DNA of 64,000 nt. It comes from Arthrobacter sp. CAU 1506. Its GTDB lineage: Bacteria; Actinomycetota; Actinomycetes; Actinomycetales; Micrococcaceae. Below, one piece after another: positions 18,399 to 28,693 of this stretch. The number at the start of each line of letters is the position of its first letter. Positions within the stretch are counted from its first letter, which is position 1. Position numbers and translations under genes: made by a program. The notes beneath the pieces are model-generated. The model saw only the letters and a list, made by a program, of their open reading frames with translations. It had not been told where the DNA came from and ran no database searches. The stretch is from positions 62,001-126,000 of the forward strand of contig NZ_SUKC01000006.1 in assembly GCF_005047635.1 (NCBI RefSeq), written 5' to 3'.

Positions 18399-18445
18399 CC
18401 AGGCCGGAGCTAGCCAGGCCGGAGCTAGCCGCAGCCGGCTAGCCA
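18393..18445 (+). repeat. Short tandem repeats at the helicase stop codon
   Basis: The 15-base unit AGCTAGCCAGGCCGG occurs at 18393-18407 and 18408-18422, followed by a degenerate third copy. The first copy contains the helicase stop codon (TAG, 18396-18398), so each copy repeats the stop. Probably a local slippage product. Confidence 0.7.
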
Positions 18446-18476
18446 CATCCGGTTCCGGCTCCGGACCCCGGACTGA

Positions 18477-18537
18477 CGAAGGCCGCAGGGTGACCCTCCA
18501 TCTGGACGGGGCGCCCTGCGGCCTTCGCGCCGTCTTC
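18477..18537 (+). terminator. Stem-loop downstream of the DEAD-box helicase gene
   Basis: A 14-base-pair perfect stem (18477-18490 with 18524-18537) with a 33-base loop. There is no T-run, which is common for terminators in high-GC actinobacteria. It lies between the helicase stop and yccF. Confidence 0.55.
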
Positions 18538-18640
18538 CACCGGGAAATGGGTACCAGGACATGCGCTGCCGTCAGGTTCAGGGGCAATTCAGGGCCGACC
18601 CGCATAGCGGTCGACGGCGCCGACGGGCCAGAATGGAGGG

Positions 18641-19072
18641 ATGAAGGCCCTTCTGAACATCATCTGGCTGCTCTTCGGCGGCATCTGGCTCGCCCTGGGA
18701 TATTTCCTGGCCGGCATCGTGTGCTGCCTGTTGATCGTGACGATCCCGTTTGGCATCGCCTCGTTCCGGATCGCGGGCTACGCACTGTGGCCGTTCGGAC
18801 GGATGGTGGTGGACCGCGGCGGACGCACCTACTTCCTGTCCACGGTGGGAAACATCATCTGGATCCTGGTGGCCGGCATCTGGATCGCGATCGGGCACGT
18901 GCTGACCGCTATCGCGCAGGCCATCACCATCATCGGGATTCCGCTGGCCATTGCGAACATCAAAATGATCCCGGTGTCCCTCACTCCGTTGGGCAAAGAG
19001 ATCGTGTCCACCGACCGAATGTTCCGCGGTTATGTTGCCGGCTACCAGCCGGGCTCCGCTACCTGGCGCTAA
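18641..19072 (+). CDS. YccF family inner-membrane protein
   Basis: A 143-residue membrane protein made of two similar halves. The motif IIWxLFGGIWLALGY opens the first and IIWILVAGIWIAIGH the second, each followed by a short polar turn with TIPFGI or GIPLAI. This is the duplicated YccF (DUF307) domain, with about four membrane segments. GGAGGG precedes the ATG. Its function is not established in any organism that I know of. It converges on the PPOX-fold gene across a short hairpin. Confidence 0.88.
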   Translation: MKALLNIIWLLFGGIWLALGYFLAGIVCCLLIVTIPFGIASFRIAGYALWPFGRMVVDRGGRTYFLSTVGNIIWILVAGIWIAIGHVLTAIAQAITIIGIPLAIANIKMIPVSLTPLGKEIVSTDRMFRGYVAGYQPGSATWR

Positions 19073-19107
19073 GAGCTCCTGGCTCGGCCGCAAGGCGCGC
19101 CATCCAA

Positions 19108-19136
19108 ACCGGCGGCCGTGTGATAAGCCCGCCGGT
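19108..19136. terminator. Hairpin between convergent yccF-like and PPOX genes
   Basis: ACCGGCGG (19108-19115) pairs with CCGCCGGT (19129-19136) across a 13-base loop. Position between two converging genes suggests bidirectional termination; no T-run. Confidence 0.45.
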
Positions 19137-19148
19137 CTAGCTCGGGCG

Positions 19149-19619
19149 CTATTCGATCCGGAGCCGGTGGCTGTCGCTGAGTCCGGGTCCGCGGCGGGCT
19201 GACGCCGGCACCACAAAACGCCGTCCAGTCACGATCGTGGGGACGATGCGCACGAAATTGTTCTTCTCACCGGACTGCCAGGGGAACAGCGGCAGCATGG
19301 CCGATTCCAGCACGTCGTCGATGCTGATCATCCGCTGGGCGCTGCCCCGCGCCACCACGCTCCATGCCACGCTGGTGTCCGGATTGAAGCCGTCGACCTC
19401 CATCACCACCTCGTTGGCCAGGGCGGCGTCCAGCTTGGTGCCCGGGGCGGAGCGGAACACCAGGCTTCCGTGGTCTACCACGTAGTTGACCGGAAAGATC
19501 TCCGGATGGGACTCGACAATGACTCCCAGTCGGCCAAAGTCGGCGCTGCGGAACAACTTCCAGCAATCGTCCGCCGGCAACTGGGTGGTTGAAGACGGCA
19601 TCTCGTTCGCGGTGGTCAT
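19149..19619 (-). CDS. Pyridoxamine 5'-phosphate oxidase-fold (flavin-binding) protein
   Basis: A 156-residue protein of the split-barrel PPOX family. Motifs include FGRLGVIVESHPEIFPVNYVVD near residues 24-45, then FRSAPGTKLDAAL and VAWSVVARGSAQ, the usual order for small actinobacterial flavin/F420-binding PPOX proteins. Many bind FMN, F420, biliverdin or haem, so the substrate is open; a true PdxH role is unlikely at this length. ATG 19619 is preferred to an upstream frame start because TACACT ends exactly 6 bases before it and homology begins there. Confidence 0.82.
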   Translation of the reverse strand: MTTANEMPSSTTQLPADDCWKLFRSADFGRLGVIVESHPEIFPVNYVVDHGSLVFRSAPGTKLDAALANEVVMEVDGFNPDTSVAWSVVARGSAQRMISIDDVLESAMLPLFPWQSGEKNNFVRIVPTIVTGRRFVVPASARRGPGLSDSHRLRIE

Positions 19620-19625
19620 GGCATC

Positions 19626-19631
19626 AGTGTA
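19626..19631 (-). promoter_or_regulatory. Candidate -10 (TACACT) for a leaderless PPOX-protein mRNA
   Basis: TACACT, 6 bases, ATG at 19619; no ribosome-binding site. The leaderless model also settles the start-codon choice. Confidence 0.45.
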
Positions 19632-19850
19632 TTGGTCCCCGGCGGGCCGGGACAGGGGTGGCCTCAGTGGGGCCAGCGCGGATTTGCCGTCGGAGACGCG
19701 GCTCGGAAATTCACGGCCAATGTGGTGCAATGCTCCCCATTATGTGTTGGAATTACCACACGAGCCGCACGCGGCTGAAGGGGACGGCCAGACGCATCGA
19801 TCTGTCAGTGGGGGAGACAGCGCCTGTGCCCATGAGGAGGAGGCTCTGCC

Positions 19851-20414
19851 ATGTCCGAACTAACTTCGGATTTGTCCGGCGAGTGGCGGTTCGATCCGGC
19901 GCATACGCGCATCGGCTTTTCGACCCGCCACGCCATGGTGACCAAAGTCCGGGGGGCGTTCAACGACATCGAGGGTGTCATCCACGCCGACGTGGATAAC
20001 CCGGCCAATTCCTCGGTCAGGCTCAGCATCAAGGTCGCCAGCATCGATACCCGCAGCCCGCAGCGGGACGAGCACCTGCGGACGAACGATTTCTTTGACG
20101 CGCCCAACTACCCGGAGATCACGTTCGTCAGCACGCGAATCGACCAGGTGGAGGCCGGCAACTTCATTGTCAACGGTGACCTCACCATCCGCGGCGTCAC
20201 CAAGCAGGTGGCGGTGCCGATCGACTTTATCGGCGTGGAACGCGACCCTGGCGGACAGTTGCGCGCAGGCTTCGAAGGTTCCCGACGCATCGACCGCCAG
20301 GAGTTCGGCGTCAAGTGGAACACTGCCCTGGATTCGGGCGGCATGCTGGTCTCAGACCGCGTGATGCTGGAATTCGAAGTCTCCGCCGTCAAGGTGGAAT
20401 CCACCCGGCAGTAG
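19851..20414 (+). CDS. YceI family protein (lipocalin-like isoprenoid-binding fold)
   Basis: A 187-residue protein with the YceI signature. It begins GEWRFDPAHTRIGFSTRHAMVTKVRGAF (about 10-37) and continues with SIDTRSPQRDEHLRTNDFFDAPNYPEITF. E. coli YceI is periplasmic and binds a polyprenyl-type lipid; this copy has no signal peptide, so it is cytoplasmic, as is common in actinobacteria. AGGAGGAGG stands before the ATG. Short tandem repeats of the stop region follow. Exact role unknown. Confidence 0.9.
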   Translation: MSELTSDLSGEWRFDPAHTRIGFSTRHAMVTKVRGAFNDIEGVIHADVDNPANSSVRLSIKVASIDTRSPQRDEHLRTNDFFDAPNYPEITFVSTRIDQVEAGNFIVNGDLTIRGVTKQVAVPIDFIGVERDPGGQLRAGFEGSRRIDRQEFGVKWNTALDSGGMLVSDRVMLEFEVSAVKVESTRQ

Positions 20415-20451
20415 GGGCCCCGGCAGTAGGGCCCGGCAGTAAGGGCCCCGG
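20405..20451 (+). repeat. Short tandem repeats at the yceI-like stop codon
   Basis: About three copies of CGGCAGTAGGGGCC-like units (20405-20419, 20420-20433, 20434-20447). The first contains the TAG stop of the YceI gene and later copies repeat it as TAG or TAA. Same type of arrangement as at the helicase stop. Confidence 0.65.
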
Positions 20452-20474
20452 CGGCAAGAGACGGCGAGCCGCGC

Positions 20475-21035
20475 TCAGTCCTCGGCCTGGTACACCGAAA
20501 TCAGGGCAGCGAACCCGCGCCCGCTGACCTCCGCGGGAACAGCTGAGCCGACCACGGTGTCGTAGGTGTCCAGCGGGTGCAGGCTGCCGTCCGCGGACGC
20601 CTGCGCCTGGCCCTGCAACAGCATCAGGAACTGGCCGTCGGCGACCGTCAGCAGTTGCTTCTTGGACAGTTCAACGATCAACAGTCCCGCGCCCCAGGCC
20701 CCGCGGCGCGCCATGACATTCAGTGCCCGGCACGGTCCGGTGGGCAGGCTGCATTCGGCGCTGCTGCCGCCGTCGAACCGGAATGGCCGGAACCGTTCCA
20801 TCTGGTGCTGCGTGCCGTCCACGGTCAGGAAGGCGACGTCGCCGTCCACTACGGTGAAAATCCGGTCCATGCCGGGGAATTCGGAAAAGCTGCCGTCCGA
20901 ACCGACGTCCGCCAGGCTCAGCCGCCATGCCGGGAGCCCGTCGGCGCCCGCGGCGCCGGCCGCTACCTCCCGGGTCACACCGCCGCCGTTCCGCCACCGC
21001 TGTTCCTTCAGCGACGCTGCAGGGATGATGTCCAT
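20475..21035 (-). CDS. HutD/Ves family protein
   Basis: A 186-residue cupin-fold protein. The N-terminal block WRNGGGVTREVAAG (about 14-27), WRLSLADVGSDGSFSEFPGMDR (37-58) and the FDGG turn near residue 87 identify HutD/Ves. HutD is linked to histidine utilisation in other bacteria, but no hut genes are present here, so that role is not supported. AAGGAG lies 4 bases before the ATG. It follows the acetyltransferase gene by 19 bases on the same strand and is probably co-transcribed. Confidence 0.85.
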   Translation of the reverse strand: MDIIPAASLKEQRWRNGGGVTREVAAGAAGADGLPAWRLSLADVGSDGSFSEFPGMDRIFTVVDGDVAFLTVDGTQHQMERFRPFRFDGGSSAECSLPTGPCRALNVMARRGAWGAGLLIVELSKKQLLTVADGQFLMLLQGQAQASADGSLHPLDTYDTVVGSAVPAEVSGRGFAALISVYQAED

Positions 21036-21054
21036 GGGGCTCCTTGTCCGGATG

Positions 21055-21582
21055 TTATAGCTGCCGGTTCCAGTTCAGCACATATGCGTCCTGGTAGCCG
21101 TCCGGGCCGCTGATCGCCGTCGTCTCGTTGCGTTCGAATCCCAGCGACCTGACGATGCGGAGGGGCGCGGTGTTGTCCGGATGCACCAGCGCTAGGATCG
21201 GCGGTAACTCCAGGAACTCGTTGACGTGGACGACGACGGCGCCCACCGCCTCGCGTCCGTAGCCGCGGTGCCACACGGCCGCGTCGAAGCGGAAATAGAG
21301 GTTCAGCACCGGCCGGCCGGACAGCGATACATGCCTGACCCCGGCGAAGCCGATGGCCTCTTCGCGGCCGGGCAGGCGGACCGCAAAATAGCCCACCCCG
21401 TAGTTTTCCCACTGGGCTTCCCAGCGCTGGAAGAGGCCGTCGGCTTCCTCGTTCCATTGCAGCGCGTCCGACGGGTTGAAGCGCGTGGTGCGCCGGTCGG
21501 AGAGGATGCGGAACATGGCGTCGATGTCTCCCGGGGTCGGCTGGTTCAGCAGCAGCCGGGCCGTTTCCAGCATCGTTTCCAT
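21055..21582 (-). CDS. GNAT family N-acetyltransferase (RimJ/RimL type)
   Basis: A 175-residue acetyltransferase. The opening TARLLLNQPTPGDIDAMFRI is typical of the RimJ/RimL branch. The acetyl-CoA pyrophosphate loop is HRGYGREAVGAVV near residues 110-122 and the family C-terminal LVHPDNTAPLRIVRSLGFER follows. It may acetylate a protein N-terminus, amino acid or antibiotic; the acceptor is unknown. The first gene of a two-gene unit with the HutD-like gene. Confidence 0.85.
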   Translation of the reverse strand: METMLETARLLLNQPTPGDIDAMFRILSDRRTTRFNPSDALQWNEEADGLFQRWEAQWENYGVGYFAVRLPGREEAIGFAGVRHVSLSGRPVLNLYFRFDAAVWHRGYGREAVGAVVVHVNEFLELPPILALVHPDNTAPLRIVRSLGFERNETTAISGPDGYQDAYVLNWNRQL

Positions 21583-21724
21583 TGACCGCCCACCTCGGTT
21601 CTGGATGTTTGAGCACGTCCCGCCTACAGCCTAGGCGTCCGAAGCCCTTCCGGGCAGCCCATGGTAGCGACAGGATAGTAAGAGTCAACGGGCGCAGCAG
21701 CCTGTGGATAACTTTACTTTGAAA

Positions 21725-21745
21725 GTTGAGTTGACTAGACTCAAG
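21725..21745 (+). promoter_or_regulatory. HAIR box (HspR operator) upstream of clpB
   Basis: GTTGAGT-N7-ACTCAAG matches the HAIR consensus at 13 of 14 positions. It lies about 65 bases before the clpB start. The preceding bases TTGAAA also occur directly before HAIR box 1 of dnaK, so the two promoters share 13 bases (TTGAAAGTTGAGT). A TAGACT hexamer (21736-21741) within the box is a possible -10. Confidence 0.88.
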
Positions 21746-21811
21746 TTAGTTATTTCGACCAGTACTACTGCGGCTGGCCAGATCCATCAGGGAGTGAAAG
21801 GGAGATGAGCG

Positions 21812-24436
<2,625 letters not shown>

Positions 24437-24470
24437 CCGCCTGCCGGAGATAGAAAGCCCGGCGGAACAC

Positions 24471-24513
24471 AACAGTCCGGCGACGCCGCGTGAGCGGTGG
24501 TCGCCGGACTGTT
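24471..24513. terminator. Terminator between convergent clpB and septum-formation-family gene
   Basis: A 14-base-pair perfect stem (24471-24484 with 24500-24513) with a 15-base loop. The stem is flanked by AA and TT so it reads acceptably in both directions. Sited 34 bases after the clpB stop. Confidence 0.75.
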
Positions 24514-24526
24514 TGCGTCGGCGGCC

Positions 24527-25672
24527 TTACTGGCCCACCAGCGTGCTGGTGATCTCCTCGCCTTCATCGGCGATCTTGAAGCAGTCGATCCTGCGGTCGC
24601 CCTGGGCCCAGGTTTCCTTGGACGGCATCCCGTAGGAGTCCTTCAGCTCCGGCTGGTCGGCCGCGGAGTCGTTGAGGACGACGGCGGTGCAGACCTCCTG
24701 TGCCTTCAAGTTCAGTTTGTCGGCACCCGGGAATTCTTCATCGGCGCCATAGGAGAACGTTCCGACCAGCTGCGCCGTGTGCGGGGTGTCGCAGGTGACC
24801 ACGGTGGCGTCACGCATGACGGCCTCGAAATCGGTGAAGCATTGGCCCTGCTGGAAGTCGAACGGCGAGACATCCTCGGCGATCACGCCGTCGGCGTTGG
24901 CTGTCTCAGCTTTGCTCTGCGACGACGACGGGCTGGCCGCACCGCCGGCCGGTGAACTGTTGGTCAGGCTGGAAACGATCAAGGCGATGATCACGATGGC
25001 TACAATGACCACCGCGCCGATAATGACCAGCGGCTTCCAATCGATGTTCCGGCCCGAGCCGGCAGCCGAATCCTCAGTTGCGCCGTCGTCGGCACTGCCT
25101 GGGGGCAGGCCGCCGTCGTTGTCAGTGCTTGGGGCCGTGCCGCCGTCGGGGGTGGAATACCACTTCTTTTCCGGTGCGGAACCGTCGGTACTCGCCGGTG
25201 CGGATTCCCAGTCCGACGGCGGGAGCACGGGCGACGTCGGTGACACCGCGGGCGACGACGGGGCGGCAGGCGACGCCGGGGCGGCTGTGGACGTCGGCCA
25301 GGGCTCCGGTGAGTGCGCGTCCGGGATCGCCGCGTCCTGGATCGACTCAACGCTGTCCAGCCGGTCCTGGTCGCCCGCAGCCGCTCCCGCCGGCGCGGTG
25401 CCGCTGACTTTGATGTCGTCCTCGCGGTTGCCTCCGACCAGGCGGCCGGCAGCCTCAGCTTCCTCCTCTACCGCCTGGGCCTCAGCGGCAGCAACGGCCA
25501 CATCGGCCTCGGCTGCGGTTTCGTCGCTGATCCGCGCCTCATGCAGGGTCGGTTCGGCCAGTTCGACGTCGTCGGCGCTCACATGGAGGTCAGGTTCCTG
25601 CACGTTGGGATCCTCCGGGCCCTCTGGTGAAGGCCTCCCGCGGTCCTCAGGCCGCTTGTCCTGTTCGCTCAT
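24527..25672 (-). CDS. Septum-formation-family membrane protein with long acidic N-terminus
   Basis: A 381-residue protein in three parts. Residues 1 to about 225 are disordered and rich in Glu, Asp, Ala, Ser and Pro. A single strongly hydrophobic segment follows (WKPLVIIGAVVIVAIVIIAL, about 230-250). The C-terminal domain (about 285-381) has spaced cysteines (QGQCF, VTCDTPHTAQ, QEVCT, RIDCF) and the CDTPHTAQLVG motif of the actinobacterial 'septum formation' family. The cytoplasmic/extracytoplasmic orientation (N-in, C-out) follows from charge. ATG 25672 is chosen because sequence before it lacks coding character. The family name comes from annotation; a direct role in division is not shown here. 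Confidence 0.78.
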   Translation of the reverse strand: MSEQDKRPEDRGRPSPEGPEDPNVQEPDLHVSADDVELAEPTLHEARISDETAAEADVAVAAAEAQAVEEEAEAAGRLVGGNREDDIKVSGTAPAGAAAGDQDRLDSVESIQDAAIPDAHSPEPWPTSTAAPASPAAPSSPAVSPTSPVLPPSDWESAPASTDGSAPEKKWYSTPDGGTAPSTDNDGGLPPGSADDGATEDSAAGSGRNIDWKPLVIIGAVVIVAIVIIALIVSSLTNSSPAGGAASPSSSQSKAETANADGVIAEDVSPFDFQQGQCFTDFEAVMRDATVVTCDTPHTAQLVGTFSYGADEEFPGADKLNLKAQEVCTAVVLNDSAADQPELKDSYGMPSKETWAQGDRRIDCFKIADEGEEITSTLVGQ

Positions 25673-25841
25673 GGGGAAACTTGCCTTCCGTGCGTGCTGT
25701 CCTCCGGGAGAAAAGGAGAACTGGTCCACGATGACTTTAGCCAACAATCCCGTTGTGCGGCACGATTTTGTCGTTTCCTGCCGGCGGGGAGCCGCTTCTC
25801 GGCCGCTGGCCACCGTGCCACGAGCAGCGTGGAAAACCATG

Positions 25842-25847
25842 TACCCT
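25842..25847 (+). promoter_or_regulatory. Possible -10 (TACCCT) of the DUF3073 gene inside a palindrome
   Basis: GTACC-5 bases-GGTAC (25841-25855) is a perfect inverted repeat and contains TACCCT, a weak TANNNT hexamer about 90 bases before the gene. Whether the palindrome is an operator is unknown. Confidence 0.3.
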
Positions 25848-25938
25848 AGAGGTACGACAGAATTGATCAATTATTCCGGAGCCTCGTGCGTCTTACCGTG
25901 CGACCACCTCCGGATCGACGTACAAAGGGGGTCACGCC

Positions 25939-26169
25939 ATGGGGCGCGGCCGTCAGAAGGCAAAAGCAACCAGGCAAGCCCGGGACATGAAGTACTACAG
26001 CCCGGCCACTGACCTCACTGCTCTCCAGCGCGAACTCGGCGCTGCGAAACGCCACACCTCCGACGCATTCTCCGATAGCCCGCCTGAGCCGGACTATTCG
26101 GGTTATGAGGACAAGTACGCGGATCAGTACGACGACGACGAGGACGAAGGCAGCCGCAACGTCGGCTAG
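25939..26169 (+). CDS. DUF3073 family small protein
   Basis: A 76-residue soluble protein. The basic N-terminus MGRGRQKAKATRQARDMKY is strongly typical of DUF3073, a family restricted to actinobacteria; the second half is rich in Asp, Tyr and Glu (about residues 48-72). AAAGGGGGT precedes the ATG. Charge distribution (basic head, acidic tail) suggests nucleic-acid or ribosome contact, but function is unknown. It faces the rskA gene tail to tail. Confidence 0.88.
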   Translation: MGRGRQKAKATRQARDMKYYSPATDLTALQRELGAAKRHTSDAFSDSPPEPDYSGYEDKYADQYDDDEDEGSRNVG

Positions 26170-26276
26170 CCGGCCTCGGGCGCTCCGTCGCTGCCGGGCG
26201 TCATTTATCTGCACCGGCCCTGCTTGAGCTATGCGTGGTTTAACGCGCAGCGCCCCGCCACCTTCCTCAACGGATC

Positions 26277-26296
26277 TGTCCCAGTAATCGGGGACA
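26277..26296. terminator. Small hairpin between DUF3073 and rskA
   Basis: TGTCCC, 8-base loop, GGGACA, sited between two converging genes. The stem is only six pairs and no T-run follows; weak candidate. Confidence 0.35.
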
Positions 26297-26336
26297 CCGG
26301 TTCCGGAGGGGACGCAGCGGTGCGGTAGTCGGGACC

Positions 26337-27125
26337 CTAAAGCTCCTGCAACAAGATCGGCTCGGTGGTCGGCTGCGGTGACCCTCCTGCTGGCTCAACC
26401 GTGAGGCCCACGTGGGTCGCACCGGAAATGTCCTCCAGCATGTTCATGCTGGTCTGCCCGGTGGCTGCGATCAGTCCTGCAGGTACAGCCCCCTCGTCGG
26501 AAATCAGCCACAGTTCGTAGGCGCGGTCCTCCGCCAAGGCTGGGAGGCCTTCGGCGATCACCGCTGCCTTGCCGCTCTGGGCAGAGACCGCGATGTTGAC
26601 CACCGCACCATCCGGCAAACGGCCCGGTATCACCTTCGAATCCGGCGCCATCAGGACAGACAGGACTTCTGCCTGCTGGTGGGCGAGCGCCTGCAAGTGC
26701 TGTTCGGTCTGGGACTGCTCGCTCGCCAGGCCCACGGCCCAGCCGCCCAAGGCAGCCGTGGCGACCAGCAGGATGCCCGCCGCCGCGCCCAGCCAGCGCA
26801 CCGCCGTCGTACTCTTCGGCGAAGCCTTACCGGGGCTGGCGCCGGTTTCTCGAGACTTCCGTCCGACATTCACATCCGTCACGACGGCATCCACCGGCAG
26901 TTGCCGGGTGTTCCGGATGGAGGCCATCACTTTGTCCTTCAACTCCGGCGGCGGTGCAACGGCCGGCGTCCCGTAGGCCAGCATCGCCGCGGTCTCGCTC
27001 AGGCCTCGGAGCTCCTCCCGGCTGTCCTCGTTGGACAAGGCATGGCGTTCGAAAGCCGCCCGTTCGTCGTCGTTCAGGGCGTTGAGGGCGTACGCGCCGG
27101 TCAGTAGATGCAACTGCTCGTCCAT
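26337..27125 (-). CDS. rskA: Anti-sigma-K factor RskA
   Basis: A 262-residue single-pass membrane anti-sigma factor. The N-terminal cytoplasmic domain begins HLLTGAYALNALNDDERAAFERH and continues to about residue 90; unlike the other anti-sigma gene in this window it has no HxxxCxxC zinc motif. A membrane helix lies near 132-155 (GAAAGILLVATAALGGWAVG). The extracellular RskA domain follows (YELWLISDEGAVPAGLI near 205-220). In mycobacteria RskA holds SigK and is released by intramembrane proteolysis. ATG 27125 is preferred (GGGAG 7 bases upstream), overlapping the sigK stop by one base; a GTG one codon earlier would give a 4-base overlap. Confidence 0.9.
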   Translation of the reverse strand: MDEQLHLLTGAYALNALNDDERAAFERHALSNEDSREELRGLSETAAMLAYGTPAVAPPPELKDKVMASIRNTRQLPVDAVVTDVNVGRKSRETGASPGKASPKSTTAVRWLGAAAGILLVATAALGGWAVGLASEQSQTEQHLQALAHQQAEVLSVLMAPDSKVIPGRLPDGAVVNIAVSAQSGKAAVIAEGLPALAEDRAYELWLISDEGAVPAGLIAATGQTSMNMLEDISGATHVGLTVEPAGGSPQPTTEPILLQEL

Positions 27126-27736
27126 CACGCCACTCCCAACTTGTCTCTCAAGCGGATCATTCCGTCCCGGATCCGCGTTTTCACTGTTCCCACCGGAATA
27201 TGCAGCATGGTGGCGACCTCCCGGTGCGTATGGCCGCCATAGTAAGCCAGCTTGATGGCTTCGCGCTGGTTGTCGGTCAATGTGTCAAGCGCCTTGGCTA
27301 CCCGTTCGGATTCAAGCCGAAGTTCCACCGTATCGGCGACGTCGTCGTAGCTGGCCTGGTATTCCTTGACCCCTTGCCGCAGGTCCCGATCGGCGCTGGC
27401 CTGGCTGGCGCGGACCCGATCTACGGCCCGCCGGTGCGCGATCACCAGAATCCAGGAGAGGGCCTTGCCTCGATCGGCGTCGAATCGTCCGGCCTGTTGC
27501 CAGACTTCCACGAAGACTTCCTGGGTGACTTCCTCACTTTGGGCGGGGTCGCGGACCACCCGCCGGACCAGGCCGAAAATGGTGGGCGCCACGGCGTCAT
27601 ACAGGGCCTCAAAAGCGGCTTCGTCGCCCAACGCCACGCGGCGGATGAGTTCCTGATGCGTCGCTGGTCCGGTCGGTTCCACCGACCGCAGCCATGGCAA
27701 TCGCATGGGGTCAAGGTTCTCATGGCCGTCGGCCAT
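27125..27736 (-). CDS. sigK: ECF sigma factor SigK
   Basis: A 203-residue ECF sigma factor. Region 2 lies around residues 45-105 (SEEVTQEVFVEVWQQAGRFDADRGKALSWILVIAHRRAVDRVR, the -10 recognition and core-binding part). Region 4 starts near 145 (LTDNQREAIKLAYYGGHTHREVATMLHIPVGTVKTRIRDGMIRLRD). SigK identity rests on the coupled rskA, on the MPT70-like lipoprotein next to it, and on a shared promoter motif at neighbouring genes that resembles mycobacterial SigK promoters. AGGAGGT precedes the ATG. Its own promoter looks vegetative (TAAACT at 27764-27769), without the SigK motif. Confidence 0.92.
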   Translation of the reverse strand: MADGHENLDPMRLPWLRSVEPTGPATHQELIRRVALGDEAAFEALYDAVAPTIFGLVRRVVRDPAQSEEVTQEVFVEVWQQAGRFDADRGKALSWILVIAHRRAVDRVRASQASADRDLRQGVKEYQASYDDVADTVELRLESERVAKALDTLTDNQREAIKLAYYGGHTHREVATMLHIPVGTVKTRIRDGMIRLRDKLGVA

Positions 27737-27763
27737 GGTGTACCTCCTGACTCCTGTGTCGGC

Positions 27764-27769
27764 AGTTTA
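27764..27769 (-). promoter_or_regulatory. Candidate vegetative -10 (TAAACT) of sigK-rskA
   Basis: TAAACT lies 27 bases upstream of the sigK ATG, leaving room for the AGGAGGT ribosome-binding site. No SigK-type CCGAAT motif is seen between sigK and the upstream hairpin, so sigK may not be autoregulated. Confidence 0.35.
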
Positions 27770-27805
27770 ATTCCCGGCTGCAGCCCGGAGCGGCTGCTTG
27801 TCCCA

Positions 27806-27838
27806 GGTACGACGGCGGCTGTGGGCCGCCGTCGTACC
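27806..27838 (-). terminator. Terminator after the fasciclin lipoprotein gene
   Basis: A 14-base-pair perfect stem (27806-27819 with 27825-27838) and a 5-base loop, 35 bases past the lipoprotein stop and upstream of sigK. It separates the lipoprotein message from sigK-rskA. A run of nine C lies between it and the lipoprotein stop (27848-27856). Confidence 0.72.
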
Positions 27839-27873
27839 TTCCCCCATCCCCCCCCCAACCGGAGGGCTCGCTG

Positions 27874-28563
27874 CTACTTGCCCGGAGGCATCAGCACCGA
27901 GTCGATCAGGTACACGGTGGCATTAGCGGTCTGGACGCCGCCGCACACCACCTTGGCGCCGTTGACCATCAAGTCATCGCCGCTTCCAGTCACCTCCACG
28001 GATCCGCTCTGCACCGTGGCGTGCTCACCGGCAATCTCCGCCGGGGCTAGCTGGCCCTCCACCACGTGATAGGTGAGGATGCTGCTCAACATGTCCGCGT
28101 CCGACTTGAGCTTCTCCACTGTTGCCGCGGGAATCTCCTCAAACGCCGCATCGACCGGCGCGAAGACGGTGAATTCTCCGCTGTTCAGCGTGTCGACCAA
28201 GTCCACGTCGGGATTAAGCTTGCCGGAGACAGCTGCCGTGAGTTGGGTCAGGATCGGGTTGTTAGAGGCGGCGACAGCCACAGGATCGGCGGCCATTCCC
28301 TCCACAGAACCGGCGCCGTCGGGAACCTGCGCGGCGTAATCGGCGCAACCGGATCCAACCAGATTTGCCATCGGGTCTCCCATCGAGCTGTCGGATTCCC
28401 CAGCCGCCATCGACTCGGACGACATCGAGTCGGTGCCGCCGGTCTCCTCACTGGCGGCACCCGGCGCCTCCGACTCACCGGAGGCACCGCAAGCGGCCAG
28501 TCCCAAGGTTGCTGCCGCTACGAGTCCCAGTCCTGCAAACGTCCTGCTAGTGCTCTTCAACAT
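27874..28563 (-). CDS. MPT70/MPT83-like fasciclin-domain lipoprotein
   Basis: A 229-residue exported lipoprotein. The signal peptide ends with lipobox LAAC (Cys near residue 25) and a Ser/Glu/Gly-rich linker follows. The fasciclin domain occupies about residues 85-229, with the blocks [48 protein letters not shown] and [23 protein letters not shown]. These closely follow mycobacterial MPT70/MPT83 as I remember them, including the paired cysteines (GCADYAAQ and VVCGGV). In mycobacteria these are SigK targets; here a matching promoter motif stands 76 bases upstream of the start. Likely surface-attached; adhesion is the usual suggestion for fasciclin domains. Confidence 0.93.
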   Translation of the reverse strand: MLKSTSRTFAGLGLVAAATLGLAACGASGESEAPGAASEETGGTDSMSSESMAAGESDSSMGDPMANLVGSGCADYAAQVPDGAGSVEGMAADPVAVAASNNPILTQLTAAVSGKLNPDVDLVDTLNSGEFTVFAPVDAAFEEIPAATVEKLKSDADMLSSILTYHVVEGQLAPAEIAGEHATVQSGSVEVTGSGDDLMVNGAKVVCGGVQTANATVYLIDSVLMPPGK

Positions 28564-28638
28564 GGCATTTCTCCTTACTGGGTTGGCGGCTGCCGCCGCC
28601 CTGTCCCAGGAGGCGGAACCTCCGGGCTGTCATCGTGT

Positions 28639-28666
28639 ATTCGGAGGAGCGGGCCCGGCGGATTGG
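28639..28666 (-). promoter_or_regulatory. SigK-type promoter of the fasciclin lipoprotein gene
   Basis: On the minus strand CCAATCC, exactly 15 bases, CCGAAT. The same pattern with the same spacer occurs at two other genes of this island. The CCGAAT box resembles the -10 reported for mycobacterial SigK (from memory). Confidence 0.75.
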
Positions 28667-28693
28667 ACATCGAGGAAAAGTTTTCCAAGCGGC

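Noticed and set aside
27848-27856. Run of nine C as a possible phase-variation tract
   Set aside because: It lies downstream of the lipoprotein stop and outside the sigK promoter, so length changes would not switch a gene. Noted only as a sequencing-error risk.
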